In this document: positions 52,185 through 59,157 of the stretch, one piece after another
Layout of the letters: each line of letters begins with the position of its first letter
How positions within the stretch are numbered: position 1 is the first letter of the stretch
NCBI GenBank assembly: GCA_017395065.1
Contig: JAFPWH010000020.1
Span: 62,001-126,000 of the forward strand
DNA: 64,000 bases
Direction: 5' to 3'
DNA from: Clostridia bacterium
Lineage (GTDB): Bacteria; Bacillota; Clostridia; Christensenellales; Aristaeellaceae
Notes under the pieces: generated by a model
Told to the model about the DNA's origin: nothing
The model's input: the letters and a program-made list of their open reading frames with translations, nothing else
Database searches by the model: none
Translations under genes and position numbers: made by a program

Positions 52185-52213
52185 ATTATAAGACGGCTCA
52201 CGCGATTTGTCAA
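52185..52213 (-). promoter_or_regulatory. Perfect consensus promoter of the small RNA
   Basis: Minus strand TTGACA, 17 nt, TATAAT, both exact consensus; it lies just past the end of the membrane-protein gene. Confidence 0.8.
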
Positions 52214-52216
52214 GCA

Positions 52217-52504
52217 TCAATAACCCTGCAGTTCTTCCATCCCGTCATTCAATCCATTCATTTTCTCGATGCGCGCACGGATTTTGCGTTGCTGCGATGC
52301 GTTCAACATGCGGTAATTGTTTATCAATTCAAATTCATCATCAGACAAGGAATTCGTCGTTGTCATCGCCTCAATAAACGCACGATACTGTTTCCTGTCT
52401 TTCCAGTATCGCAATAAGGTCCAAAACACAAAAAAGTCAAATACGACTGAAACCAGTATAATAATCAAATCTACGATGATTTCACCGGTATCAATTTGCA
52501 GCAT
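52217..52504 (-). CDS. Small AT-rich membrane protein
   Basis: 95 residues: an N-terminal membrane helix (about 8-30, IIVDLIIILVSVVFDFFVFWTLL), then a charged helical region (DRKQYRAFIEAMTTTNSLSDDEFELINNYRML and QQRKIRARIEKMNGLNDGMEEL). No family is recognised. It lies directly upstream of the small-RNA promoter and is similarly AT-rich, so it may belong to the same acquired segment. Confidence 0.6.
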   Translation of the reverse strand: MLQIDTGEIIVDLIIILVSVVFDFFVFWTLLRYWKDRKQYRAFIEAMTTTNSLSDDEFELINNYRMLNASQQRKIRARIEKMNGLNDGMEELQGY

Positions 52505-52586
52505 CGTTAAGGCACATACTTTCAGAACTTTAATATTTCACCAATAATTTACAATTCGATTTAGCTATTCGTTATTGAATTAAGAA

Positions 52587-52628
52587 ACAGGGCGAAACCG
52601 CTATTTTTGTGTGTTCCGCCCTGTTTTC
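52587..52628 (-). terminator. Terminator after tRNA-Arg
   Basis: AACAGGGCG/CGCCCTGTT stem with a long loop, directly 3' of the tRNA gene. Confidence 0.6.
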
Positions 52629-52633
52629 CTGTC

Positions 52634-52707
52634 CGTACCCGACTGGATTCGAACCAGCGGCCTTTGGAGTCGGAGTCCAACGCTCTATCCAACTGAGCTA
52701 CGGGTAC
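52634..52707 (-). tRNA. tRNA-Arg (anticodon CCG)
   Basis: 74-nt minus-strand cloverleaf: acceptor GTACCCG/CGGGTAC, D-arm GCTC/GAGC, anticodon stem TTGGA/TCCAA with loop CTCCGAC giving anticodon CCG, T-loop TTCGAAT. No encoded CCA. Confidence 0.93.
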
Positions 52708-52718
52708 ATGGCTTGTGT

Positions 52719-52747
52719 ATTATAGCGCGGAAAGGATCGGATTGCAA
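52719..52747 (-). promoter_or_regulatory. Promoter of tRNA-Arg
   Basis: Minus strand TTGCAA, 17 nt, TATAAT. Confidence 0.75.
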
Positions 52748-52769
52748 CACTGTTTTTGTTGTTTTTTGG

Positions 52770-52798
52770 GGCTGCCCGGGTTTTTTCCGGGCAGCCCG
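52770..52798. terminator. Hairpin 3' of the leucine-rich-repeat gene
   Basis: GGGCTGCCCGG/CCGGGCAGCCC stem of 11 bp with a loop of T residues, between the LRR gene stop and tRNA-Arg. On the LRR strand the following sequence is A-rich, so its terminator role is uncertain. Confidence 0.5.
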
Positions 52799-52810
52799 CG
52801 ATTTGGGGTC

Positions 52811-54607
52811 TTATTTCACGGTGTAGGAGATGCCGTTGCTTAAGCAGTAGTTTTCGGCGGCGGAGTCCTGCTTTACGGTGAGGGTGAGGGCGGGAAGCGC
52901 CGCGTAGACCCTGCGCGCTTCGTCGTAGTGGGCGAAGGCCCAGTCTCCGATCGACCAGACGCCGGAGGGGATGTCGAGGCTCGTCAGGCTTTCGCAGCCG
53001 TAGAAGGCCCAGTCTCCGATGGTCTTGAGCGCGGCGGGCAGCTCGATGCGGCTTAAGTTCACGCAGTTTGCGAACACCTCGGCGTTCAGCCCCGTAAGGC
53101 CGGAGGGCAGCACGACCGTCTCCAGTGCCGCGCAGCCCGAAAACGCCGCCGCGCCCAGCTTGTTCAGCCTTTCCGGCAGGCGGACGTCGTAAAGCGCCGT
53201 GCAGCCCCGGAAGGCGCAAACGTCGATGCTTTCGAGCCCCGCGGGGAAATTGATCCCGCTGAGCCTTGCGCAGCCGTCGAAGCTGTAGGCGGCGATGGTG
53301 CGGATCGAATTTGGCAGGGTGACGTTGGTCAGGGTCTTGTTGCCGGCGAAGGCGTTCTGGCCGATGCCGGTCACGCGCATGCGTCCGATCTGCTCGGGGA
53401 TGATTATGTTCGTTTCCTGCCCGCTGTAGCCGGTGATCTCCACCGCGCCTGCGCCCACGGTCTGCGTGGTCAGGTACTGCGTGACGTCCACGGGCTCCGC
53501 GTCCACAGTTTCTGCGCCCTGCTCGATCTCCACCTCGGTGCGCCTTTCGTCGGGTCCGGTTTCGGAGGTTTCAGAGGTCTGTTCCGTGTTTTCGGTCTGC
53601 GTTTCGGCGGTCTGTTCCGTTTGGGTCCGGTCGGGGGACACCGTTTCGACAGGCTCGGTCTCCACGGTCTCGGGCTGCGTCAGGAAGTAAAGATTCCCGC
53701 TCTCGCTTACGCACTTCGCCGCGGGCGTGCCCGCCTCGGCGACCAGCGTGACGGCGCTTGCGCTTCGGAAGGCCATTTCGCCGATGCCGCTCACGGTCGA
53801 AGGGATCTCGACCTCGCGCAGGGCGTCGCAGCCCCAGAACGCGTAATCGCCGACGAAGGAGAGGTTTTGCGGCAGGGTGACGCTTTCCAGCGACACGCAG
53901 TAGCTGAAGCAGGCGCGGCTGACGCCCGTGATTCCCTCCGGCAGGGCGATCTCTTTAAGCGCGTAGCAGCAGGAAAACGCGCTGTCGCCAAGATACGTAA
54001 GCCCTTCGGGCAGCGCGGCCTCTTTGAGCGATTCGCACCTTACGAAGGCGCTCCGGCCGATGGACGTAAGCGCCTCAGGGAGGTTTACGCTCTCCAGGCG
54101 CACGCAGCCGCTGAACGCGTCGCGCCCGATCGTCGAAACGTTTTCGCCGAGGCTCGCCTTTTCCAGCCGCTCGCAGCCGAAGAACGCGCCGGCGGGAACC
54201 TCGGTGACAAGCGCGGGAAGAGCGATCTCAAGAAGGTTCACGCAGCCCGCGAACGCGCCGTCGCCCAGCGTTTCGAGTTCCTCGGGCAGGGTCACGCCGC
54301 TTAAGTTTTTGCAGCCGTAAAACGCGCCGCTGCCGACGGACTTTACACCCGCGGGCAGGGTCACGTGCGTCAGGTACTCGTTGTTTTCAAACGCGCCGTC
54401 GCCGATGCCCGATACGGTGAAGCGCCCCAGCTTTTCCGGCACCGTGAGCTCGCTTAAGCTGCCCAGGTACCCGGTTATTGTCACGTCGGGCGCGTCGCCC
54501 ACGCGGGTAAAGATATAGGAATCGATGCTGTAGCTGTTCTCTTCGCTTATCGCCGCAAAGCTCAGCAAAACGAACGCGCACAGCGCAAAACACAAAAGCT
54601 TTCTCAT
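52811..54607 (-). CDS. BspA-like leucine-rich-repeat surface protein
   Basis: 598 residues. The signal peptide (MRKLLCFALCAFVLLSFAA) precedes two blocks of LRR_5 repeats (about 35-310 and 385-575), with repeated cores such as IGDGAFENNEYLTHVTLPAG and LGDSAFSCCYALKEIALPEG. They are joined by a Thr/Glu/Val-rich, probably stretched linker (about 325-375). Such proteins sit on the cell surface or are secreted and bind host or plant material. GGAGG lies 9 nt before the ATG. No cell-wall anchor motif is seen. Confidence 0.85.
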   Translation of the reverse strand: MRKLLCFALCAFVLLSFAAISEENSYSIDSYIFTRVGDAPDVTITGYLGSLSELTVPEKLGRFTVSGIGDGAFENNEYLTHVTLPAGVKSVGSGAFYGCKNLSGVTLPEELETLGDGAFAGCVNLLEIALPALVTEVPAGAFFGCERLEKASLGENVSTIGRDAFSGCVRLESVNLPEALTSIGRSAFVRCESLKEAALPEGLTYLGDSAFSCCYALKEIALPEGITGVSRACFSYCVSLESVTLPQNLSFVGDYAFWGCDALREVEIPSTVSGIGEMAFRSASAVTLVAEAGTPAAKCVSESGNLYFLTQPETVETEPVETVSPDRTQTEQTAETQTENTEQTSETSETGPDERRTEVEIEQGAETVDAEPVDVTQYLTTQTVGAGAVEITGYSGQETNIIIPEQIGRMRVTGIGQNAFAGNKTLTNVTLPNSIRTIAAYSFDGCARLSGINFPAGLESIDVCAFRGCTALYDVRLPERLNKLGAAAFSGCAALETVVLPSGLTGLNAEVFANCVNLSRIELPAALKTIGDWAFYGCESLTSLDIPSGVWSIGDWAFAHYDEARRVYAALPALTLTVKQDSAAENYCLSNGISYTVK

Positions 54608-54636
54608 CAGCCCATGCCTCCGGTAGAGTATACGCT

Positions 54637-54666
54637 ATTTTATCACGAAGGCAGGCGTTATGTCAA
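54637..54666 (-). promoter_or_regulatory. Promoter of the leucine-rich-repeat gene
   Basis: Minus strand TTGACA, 18 nt, TAAAAT. Confidence 0.75.
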
Positions 54667-54816
54667 CGTTGCGGCGGCGCAAAAAAACCGAAATACCGAT
54701 TTTTGCGCGCGGGCCGCAGGCGGTTAAATTGCGCCGGGGGGCTGGTAAAATCTTTCCTTTTGTGGTAAAATAGGTAAAAGCAAAATAAAAATACCGTTTT
54801 CGGGGAGGAGTGTCGG

Positions 54817-55305
54817 ATGAAACGCCTGTTATGTGCGCTGGTCTGCGTTTTTATGCTCATGGGCTGCGTCGGCGCCGGGGGAGAAGCGCCCGATCCCGAA
54901 AAAGTGGCCGAAGGGGCGCTCGTACTCATGCAGGCGCTCATGATGTGCCCCCGTGCCCAGAGCTTTGAGGACATACCGACCTGCGAGCTGGCGCACGAGG
55001 CGATCCGCGCCTACAGGGCGCTCACGCAGGACGACGAGAGCGACGATAAGGCGCTCTGCGCGCTCCTGTTTGCGGACGGCGTCTGCGAAACGCCCGACGA
55101 GGGCGAGGAAAACGCGCTTTTGGACATACAGATCACGATCGACAGCGCCATCGACAGCGGCGACGGCCTGATCGTCGTGAGCCTGACCGTTTACGCCGAC
55201 GAGGGGTACGGCTACGAATTCTACTGCCTCGCGGACATCTATCTGAAGCCCGACCCCGAAGCCCCCTGCGGCGCGCGGATCGCGCGGCTGTTTTTCCCGG
55301 AATAA
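54817..55305 (+). CDS. Small lipoprotein of unknown function
   Basis: 162 residues. A lipobox signal peptide (MKRLLCALVCVFMLMGC, Cys near residue 17) suggests attachment to the outer leaf of the membrane. The mature part is acidic, with QDDESDDKALCALLFADGVCE and a beta-rich end that reads like an NTF2- or DUF-type fold but is not recognised. GGGGAGGAG lies before the ATG. It stands alone between oppositely transcribed genes. Confidence 0.7.
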   Translation: MKRLLCALVCVFMLMGCVGAGGEAPDPEKVAEGALVLMQALMMCPRAQSFEDIPTCELAHEAIRAYRALTQDDESDDKALCALLFADGVCETPDEGEENALLDIQITIDSAIDSGDGLIVVSLTVYADEGYGYEFYCLADIYLKPDPEAPCGARIARLFFPE

Positions 55306-55326
55306 TCAAAAAAACGCATAAAATAA

Positions 55327-55356
55327 GCGTGGCCGAAGGTTTTCCTCCGGCCGCGC
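55327..55356 (-). terminator. Terminator of the XRE/TPR regulator gene
   Basis: GCG-GGCCG-AGG stem with AAAA loop on the minus strand followed by TTATTTTATG; it may serve both sides. Confidence 0.65.
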
Positions 55357-55371
55357 CTGTGTTTGCGCTTA

Positions 55372-56415
55372 TCATGCCTTTTGCGCTTTGGCGAGCAAGC
55401 GCGCTTTTTCCCTGCGCGCTTTTTCCAAAGAGGTGTCTTCGGTGAAGCCCCATTCGTTTTCAAGAAGGTCGATCAGGCGGTCGCAGGTTTCGGCGGCCTT
55501 TTGATACTCCCCCATGATCTCGTAAATGTCGGCGACGGCCATCAGCTCGTCCATGAAGCGCGGGCGGCGCGTCTCGTTTTCGAAGGACTGCTCGTACAGC
55601 CCGATCGCTCTTTCGTAATCGCACTTTTTCGCGTAGTACTGCGCGGCCTCGAACAGGCAGACGTGATCCTGCGGATATTGTGCCACGAGCTCTTCGATGA
55701 TGCCGTCCGCCGTCTTTTCGTCATAGCGGCTCAGCGCGATATGCGCCCGGTAGACCCGTACCATGACGGGCCGCGCGTCCGGAAGGCGGCTGACCCGCTC
55801 CAGATACTTTTCCGCCTCGTCGGCGCGGTGGTCGGCGAGCAGGTTGTCGATCAGGTACAGGTACGGCAGGCGCACGAGCGGGTTTTCTTCGGTGACGCCG
55901 CGCCAGAATTCGATCGCCTTCGTGTGGTTGGCAAGGTTCCAGTCCCAGACCGCGTGACCCTCCGCCCGGTTCAATACCCACTGGCAGTCCTTTACGCCGG
56001 GCGCCGAGCGGATCGCGTCCTTTGCATAGCGGGCGGCCTTTTCGGCAAAGGAATTCATGCGGTGCCAGTACAGGTAGGCAAGAAGGCTTTTGGCCCGCTG
56101 CCCGTTTGCCGCGTCGGGGATCAGCGCCTTCAAAAAGTCCTCGTACTCCCGGAACAGGTCCTGCGGGAGCTCCTGCGAGATGTCCAGACTGTTTTCGATG
56201 CGATTCAAACGCTGCTCGCCGGTAAGGTCGAACAGTTCGTCGATGCTGACGCCGAAGACCTCCGCAAGGAGCGGAAGCATCGCTATGTCCGGCATGGCCG
56301 CACCGGTCTCCCACTTGGACACGGACTGCGCGCCCAGGCCCAGCTTCTCCGCCAGCTGCTCCTGCGTAAGACCCGCCCGAAAGCGCAGAAGCCGTATTTT
56401 CTTTCCAAGTTCCAT
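55372..56415 (-). CDS. XRE-family regulator with TPR-like C-terminal domain
   Basis: 347 residues. An N-terminal helix-turn-helix (MELGKKIRLLRFRAGLTQEQ, continuing LGLGAQSVSKWETGAAMPDIAMLPLLAEVF) is followed by a long helical repeat region (about 90-330) with pieces like HTKAIEFWRGVTEENPLVRL and KCDYERAIGLYEQSFENE that look like TPR units. This plan is shared with peptide-responding regulators of the RRNPP type, which sense small exported peptides, though no peptide gene is seen nearby. GGAGG lies 8 nt before the ATG at 56415. Confidence 0.85.
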   Translation of the reverse strand: MELGKKIRLLRFRAGLTQEQLAEKLGLGAQSVSKWETGAAMPDIAMLPLLAEVFGVSIDELFDLTGEQRLNRIENSLDISQELPQDLFREYEDFLKALIPDAANGQRAKSLLAYLYWHRMNSFAEKAARYAKDAIRSAPGVKDCQWVLNRAEGHAVWDWNLANHTKAIEFWRGVTEENPLVRLPYLYLIDNLLADHRADEAEKYLERVSRLPDARPVMVRVYRAHIALSRYDEKTADGIIEELVAQYPQDHVCLFEAAQYYAKKCDYERAIGLYEQSFENETRRPRFMDELMAVADIYEIMGEYQKAAETCDRLIDLLENEWGFTEDTSLEKARREKARLLAKAQKA

Positions 56416-56457
56416 TTTTGTTTCCTCCGCTTGACCGTTTTTCGTGATCACGGTTTC

Positions 56458-56485
56458 ATTATACGGAAAAGGAGACAAAATTCAA
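56458..56485 (-). promoter_or_regulatory. Promoter of the XRE/TPR regulator
   Basis: Minus strand TTGAAT, 16 nt, TATAAT. Confidence 0.6.
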
Positions 56486-56539
56486 TAACGCAGTTTTCGG
56501 ACGCACTCGCCCGTCGGTGGAGTCGGCGCGATCGCGCGT

Positions 56540-57211
56540 TCAGCCGAAGATGACCGGCACAAGGAAATACCCCAGCATGTTGCCCGCAAAATGGGGGATG
56601 CAGCTGATCAGGCAGTTGCCGGTCTTTCGGTACAGCAGTGCGTAGAGCACGCCGTCGATCAGTATGGCGCCAAGATCGCAGGCGACGACGGCCGCGGGGC
56701 CCGCAGCGAAATGCGCCGCTGCGAAGACGGCGGCGGAAAGCAGTGCGGCAGGCCAGAACGAAACGACCTTCATTCCCTTGCCCACGAAAAACCCGCGAAA
56801 GCCGATCTCCTCGCCGACCACGACGAAGACCTGATTCAGAAGCACCGATGCGACATTTTCGGAGGCCATGATCTTTGCGCGCCCGAGCACGTGCTCTACT
56901 AGCTCTTTTCCGAAGAGCAGCTTGTACAGATACAGCTGCGCGACCGTGAGCGCCGCCATGAACACAATCAGCGATATCACGCCGGGCTTTTTCAGGTCGG
57001 GAAAAAAGCGCCTGAAGCTCAAGCCGCTTTCGGCGTCCGGCGTCTTCATGACCGCTTCCACGACGAAGAACAGCGCGATGCCCGAAATGATCAGCGCGCT
57101 TGCCGCAGGCTGCGAGTCAAAGACCGCTTTCAGCACGGTAAAAACCGTCATCGCGGCCATTCCGGCGACCGTTATGCGTACGGCCGTTTTATTTCTGTCC
57201 ATCGTTTTCAT
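56540..57211 (-). CDS. CPBP-family intramembrane metalloprotease
   Basis: 223 residues with about six membrane helices. The glutamate motif VVVGEEIGFRGFFVGKG (EExxxR, near residue 132), the FAAAHFAAG motif (near 165) and CIPHFAGNML near 205 are the Abi/CPBP metal-site signatures. Such proteases may protect against bacteriocins or process signals. AGGAGG lies 6 nt before the ATG, and the start overlaps the TetR gene end by 23 nt. Confidence 0.88.
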   Translation of the reverse strand: MKTMDRNKTAVRITVAGMAAMTVFTVLKAVFDSQPAASALIISGIALFFVVEAVMKTPDAESGLSFRRFFPDLKKPGVISLIVFMAALTVAQLYLYKLLFGKELVEHVLGRAKIMASENVASVLLNQVFVVVGEEIGFRGFFVGKGMKVVSFWPAALLSAAVFAAAHFAAGPAAVVACDLGAILIDGVLYALLYRKTGNCLISCIPHFAGNMLGYFLVPVIFG

Positions 57212-57779
57212 CGTTTTCCTCCTGCCGGGCAGTGAGCAGCGCGCCTGTCCAAGCGCGCTCCAGCTGCTCCGATATCAGCTTTTCGTCAAATTCCAGGTGA
57301 TTGTTTGCGACGATGCTCGCGTAGCCGTGGGCAAACAGGGCGACGGTCACGAACACTTTCCTGGCCTCTTCCTTTGTCAGCGCAGCGCCCTCCTTTACCG
57401 CCTCAAGCACCGGCGCAAGCTCCCCCGAATCCAGCATTTCCATGAGGCTGTTTTCCTGCGCGTACCCGGACTGAAACAGGAAGCGGAACAGCTGCGGCTC
57501 CTCCACCGCGAAGCGGACGTAGTTCAGGCCGATTCCGAGGATGGGGTCCTCGCCCGGCCGGGCGTTCATCAGGTACTGCGTATGCAGGCTGTCTGCCCGC
57601 CTGTAGGCGGCCCTCTTCAGGTTTTCGATCGTCGAAAAATGGTACATCACCGGCTGCGTGGAGCAGCGCAGGGCAGAAGAGACCGTGCGGGCGTTGACGC
57701 TCTCGAAGCCGCTTCGGCGGACGACCTCCACGGCCGCGTCGATTATCATTTCCGGCGTGACTTTCGCTTTGGGCGGCAA
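57189..57779 (-). CDS. TetR-family transcriptional regulator
   Basis: 196 residues. The N-terminal helix-turn-helix is TPEMIIDAAVEVVRRSGFESVNARTVSSALRCSTQPVMYHF (about 7-47). The C-terminal ligand domain is divergent. It forms a pair with the CPBP protease, with a 23-nt overlap, and probably represses both through the dyad at 57798-57831. Confidence 0.9.
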   Translation of the reverse strand: MPPKAKVTPEMIIDAAVEVVRRSGFESVNARTVSSALRCSTQPVMYHFSTIENLKRAAYRRADSLHTQYLMNARPGEDPILGIGLNYVRFAVEEPQLFRFLFQSGYAQENSLMEMLDSGELAPVLEAVKEGAALTKEEARKVFVTVALFAHGYASIVANNHLEFDEKLISEQLERAWTGALLTARQEENDENDGQK

Positions 57780-57797
57780 GCGCGCTCCCTCCCCTTT

Positions 57798-57831
57798 ATT
57801 ATAATCGTCGTTATGTAACGATAATTATAAT
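57798..57831. promoter_or_regulatory. 34-bp dyad operator and promoter of the TetR-CPBP pair
   Basis: Near-perfect dyad centred on CGTTATGTAACG with ATTATAAT at both outer ends (14 of 16 arm positions match). It lies 20 nt before the TetR start codon and contains its -10-like sequence. Confidence 0.75.
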
Positions 57832-57916
57832 ACGTCGCTCCCCGCTTTGTTAATCCCCGCAGGCAAAGAAAAAAAATCCTCCGTCGGCGACAGAGGATTT
57901 TCGGGCAGACTGCTCT

Positions 57917-58951
57917 TTATCTGTAAAAGTTCATATCGGTCCTGCCGATGGCGAAGAGCGCAAGGAAGATCGCGTCCAGATTTTCTTCGCTCGTGGTGAT
58001 GCGGAAAAAGCCCGGTACGGGGATTTTGGAGAGGGCGCCCTTTTCCGCGCGCGCGTTCTTGCCCGTCATGACGGCGAAGGCGATCAGGTCGCTGCCGCGG
58101 TAGATGTTGTAGGCCCACTTCAGGCCCTTGATGCCGGTCTCGATGCGGATGCCGTTTTCGTGCAGCAGCTTCCACACGTCCTTCCCGTCCACGGTGAAGG
58201 TGGAGTGGTCGTCCAGCGCCCAGATCGCGCTGGAGGAGGTGGTGGCCGTTTTGCCCACGAGGTGCTCCGCCGTGCGCCCGAGGGCGTGGTCGATAAACTC
58301 GAATTTGGAGTCTGCGACCATGGAGAACCTGACGTTCTTGGCCTCGTAGATGACGTTCCCGGCTTCGTCCTCGATGCGGCAGCCGCCCTTGGCCGTGCCG
58401 AGGTCCGTAAGGAAGAACAGCTCGCGCTCGTCCCCGCTGCGGCCGGGCTCGGTGAAGACCGGGGCGTTTTGCTTCTCTTTATATTCGCTGAGCTGCTTTT
58501 TGTTCTTGATCAGGCTGAAAAGCGCAAAGGCGATCAGCGCCGCGCCGATCAGTATGACGACGACGCCGAACAGTGCCCCGCCGCCCGAGATCTTTTCGGG
58601 GTTTTCGGGGTCGTACTTGATCGTGATCCGCTTGTTCAGCTTATAGCTCGGGTCCCAGTCGCCGAGCTTCGTGACATAGTCCTTGCCGTCCACGGTGTAG
58701 CTGACGGTGGCGGTGTAGGTCTTCGCGTCGGGGTCGTCACTCGTCGCGTCCGCTTCCTCGTCTATTTTGGTGATGACGGCGCTCGTCTCGAGATAGCCCC
58801 TGTCACGGAAAAAGCCCAGGTACCCGCCCAAAGCCACGGCGATCAGACCCATGATCAGGAAAAGGGTCACGATGCCCTTGGAGGACCATTTGACCAGCGG
58901 CTTGAATTTGCTCAGGGCGTCCAGGGAAACCATGTTTTTGTCGTTTTTCAT
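57917..58951 (-). CDS. Membrane protein with DUF3592-like and scramblase/LURP-like domains
   Basis: 344 residues. Two membrane helices (about 28-50 and 128-150) enclose an extracytoplasmic domain (YLETSAVITKIDEEADATSD, then YTVDGKDYVTKLGDWDPSYKLNKRITIKYDPENPEK) that matches DUF3592. The C-terminal half (ELFFLTDLGTAKGGCRIEDEAGNVIYEAKNVRFS, then GIRIETGIKGLKWAYNIYRGSDLIAFAV) resembles the tubby/LURP-one beta-barrel. The combination is seen in Clostridia with unknown role. A consensus-like promoter lies upstream. Confidence 0.7.
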   Translation of the reverse strand: MKNDKNMVSLDALSKFKPLVKWSSKGIVTLFLIMGLIAVALGGYLGFFRDRGYLETSAVITKIDEEADATSDDPDAKTYTATVSYTVDGKDYVTKLGDWDPSYKLNKRITIKYDPENPEKISGGGALFGVVVILIGAALIAFALFSLIKNKKQLSEYKEKQNAPVFTEPGRSGDERELFFLTDLGTAKGGCRIEDEAGNVIYEAKNVRFSMVADSKFEFIDHALGRTAEHLVGKTATTSSSAIWALDDHSTFTVDGKDVWKLLHENGIRIETGIKGLKWAYNIYRGSDLIAFAVMTGKNARAEKGALSKIPVPGFFRITTSEENLDAIFLALFAIGRTDMNFYR

Positions 58952-58982
58952 TTTCTTCCCACCTCGTTTCGTAGTGCATCCG

Positions 58983-59011
58983 ATTATAGCACGTTCGCGC
59001 CCGGTTTACAA
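58983..59011 (-). promoter_or_regulatory. Promoter of the DUF3592-type gene
   Basis: Minus strand TTGTAA, 17 nt, TATAAT. Confidence 0.65.
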
Positions 59012-59093
59012 GCGCGGGCAGACGTTTCACACCTTATTATACGCAAAAAGGGAAGGCGCGGCCGCAAAAAAGCGAAAAAAACTTCCGCCTTCC

Positions 59094-59122
59094 TTGCGCC
59101 GGTGCGGTCAGACTGCTATAAT
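59094..59122 (+). promoter_or_regulatory. Promoter of the GH35 gene
   Basis: TTGCGC, 17 nt, TATAAT on the plus strand; ATG at 59158. Confidence 0.6.
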
Positions 59123-59157
59123 ACCCGTAAAGCATTTCATTTTCGGAGGTCGCAAGC

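Noticed and set aside
54670-54810. Small RNA gene between the LRR and lipoprotein genes
   Set aside because: There is a GCGCAAAAA/TTTTTGCGC inverted repeat and two GGTAAAAT boxes, but no complete promoter-terminator pair that would define a transcript.
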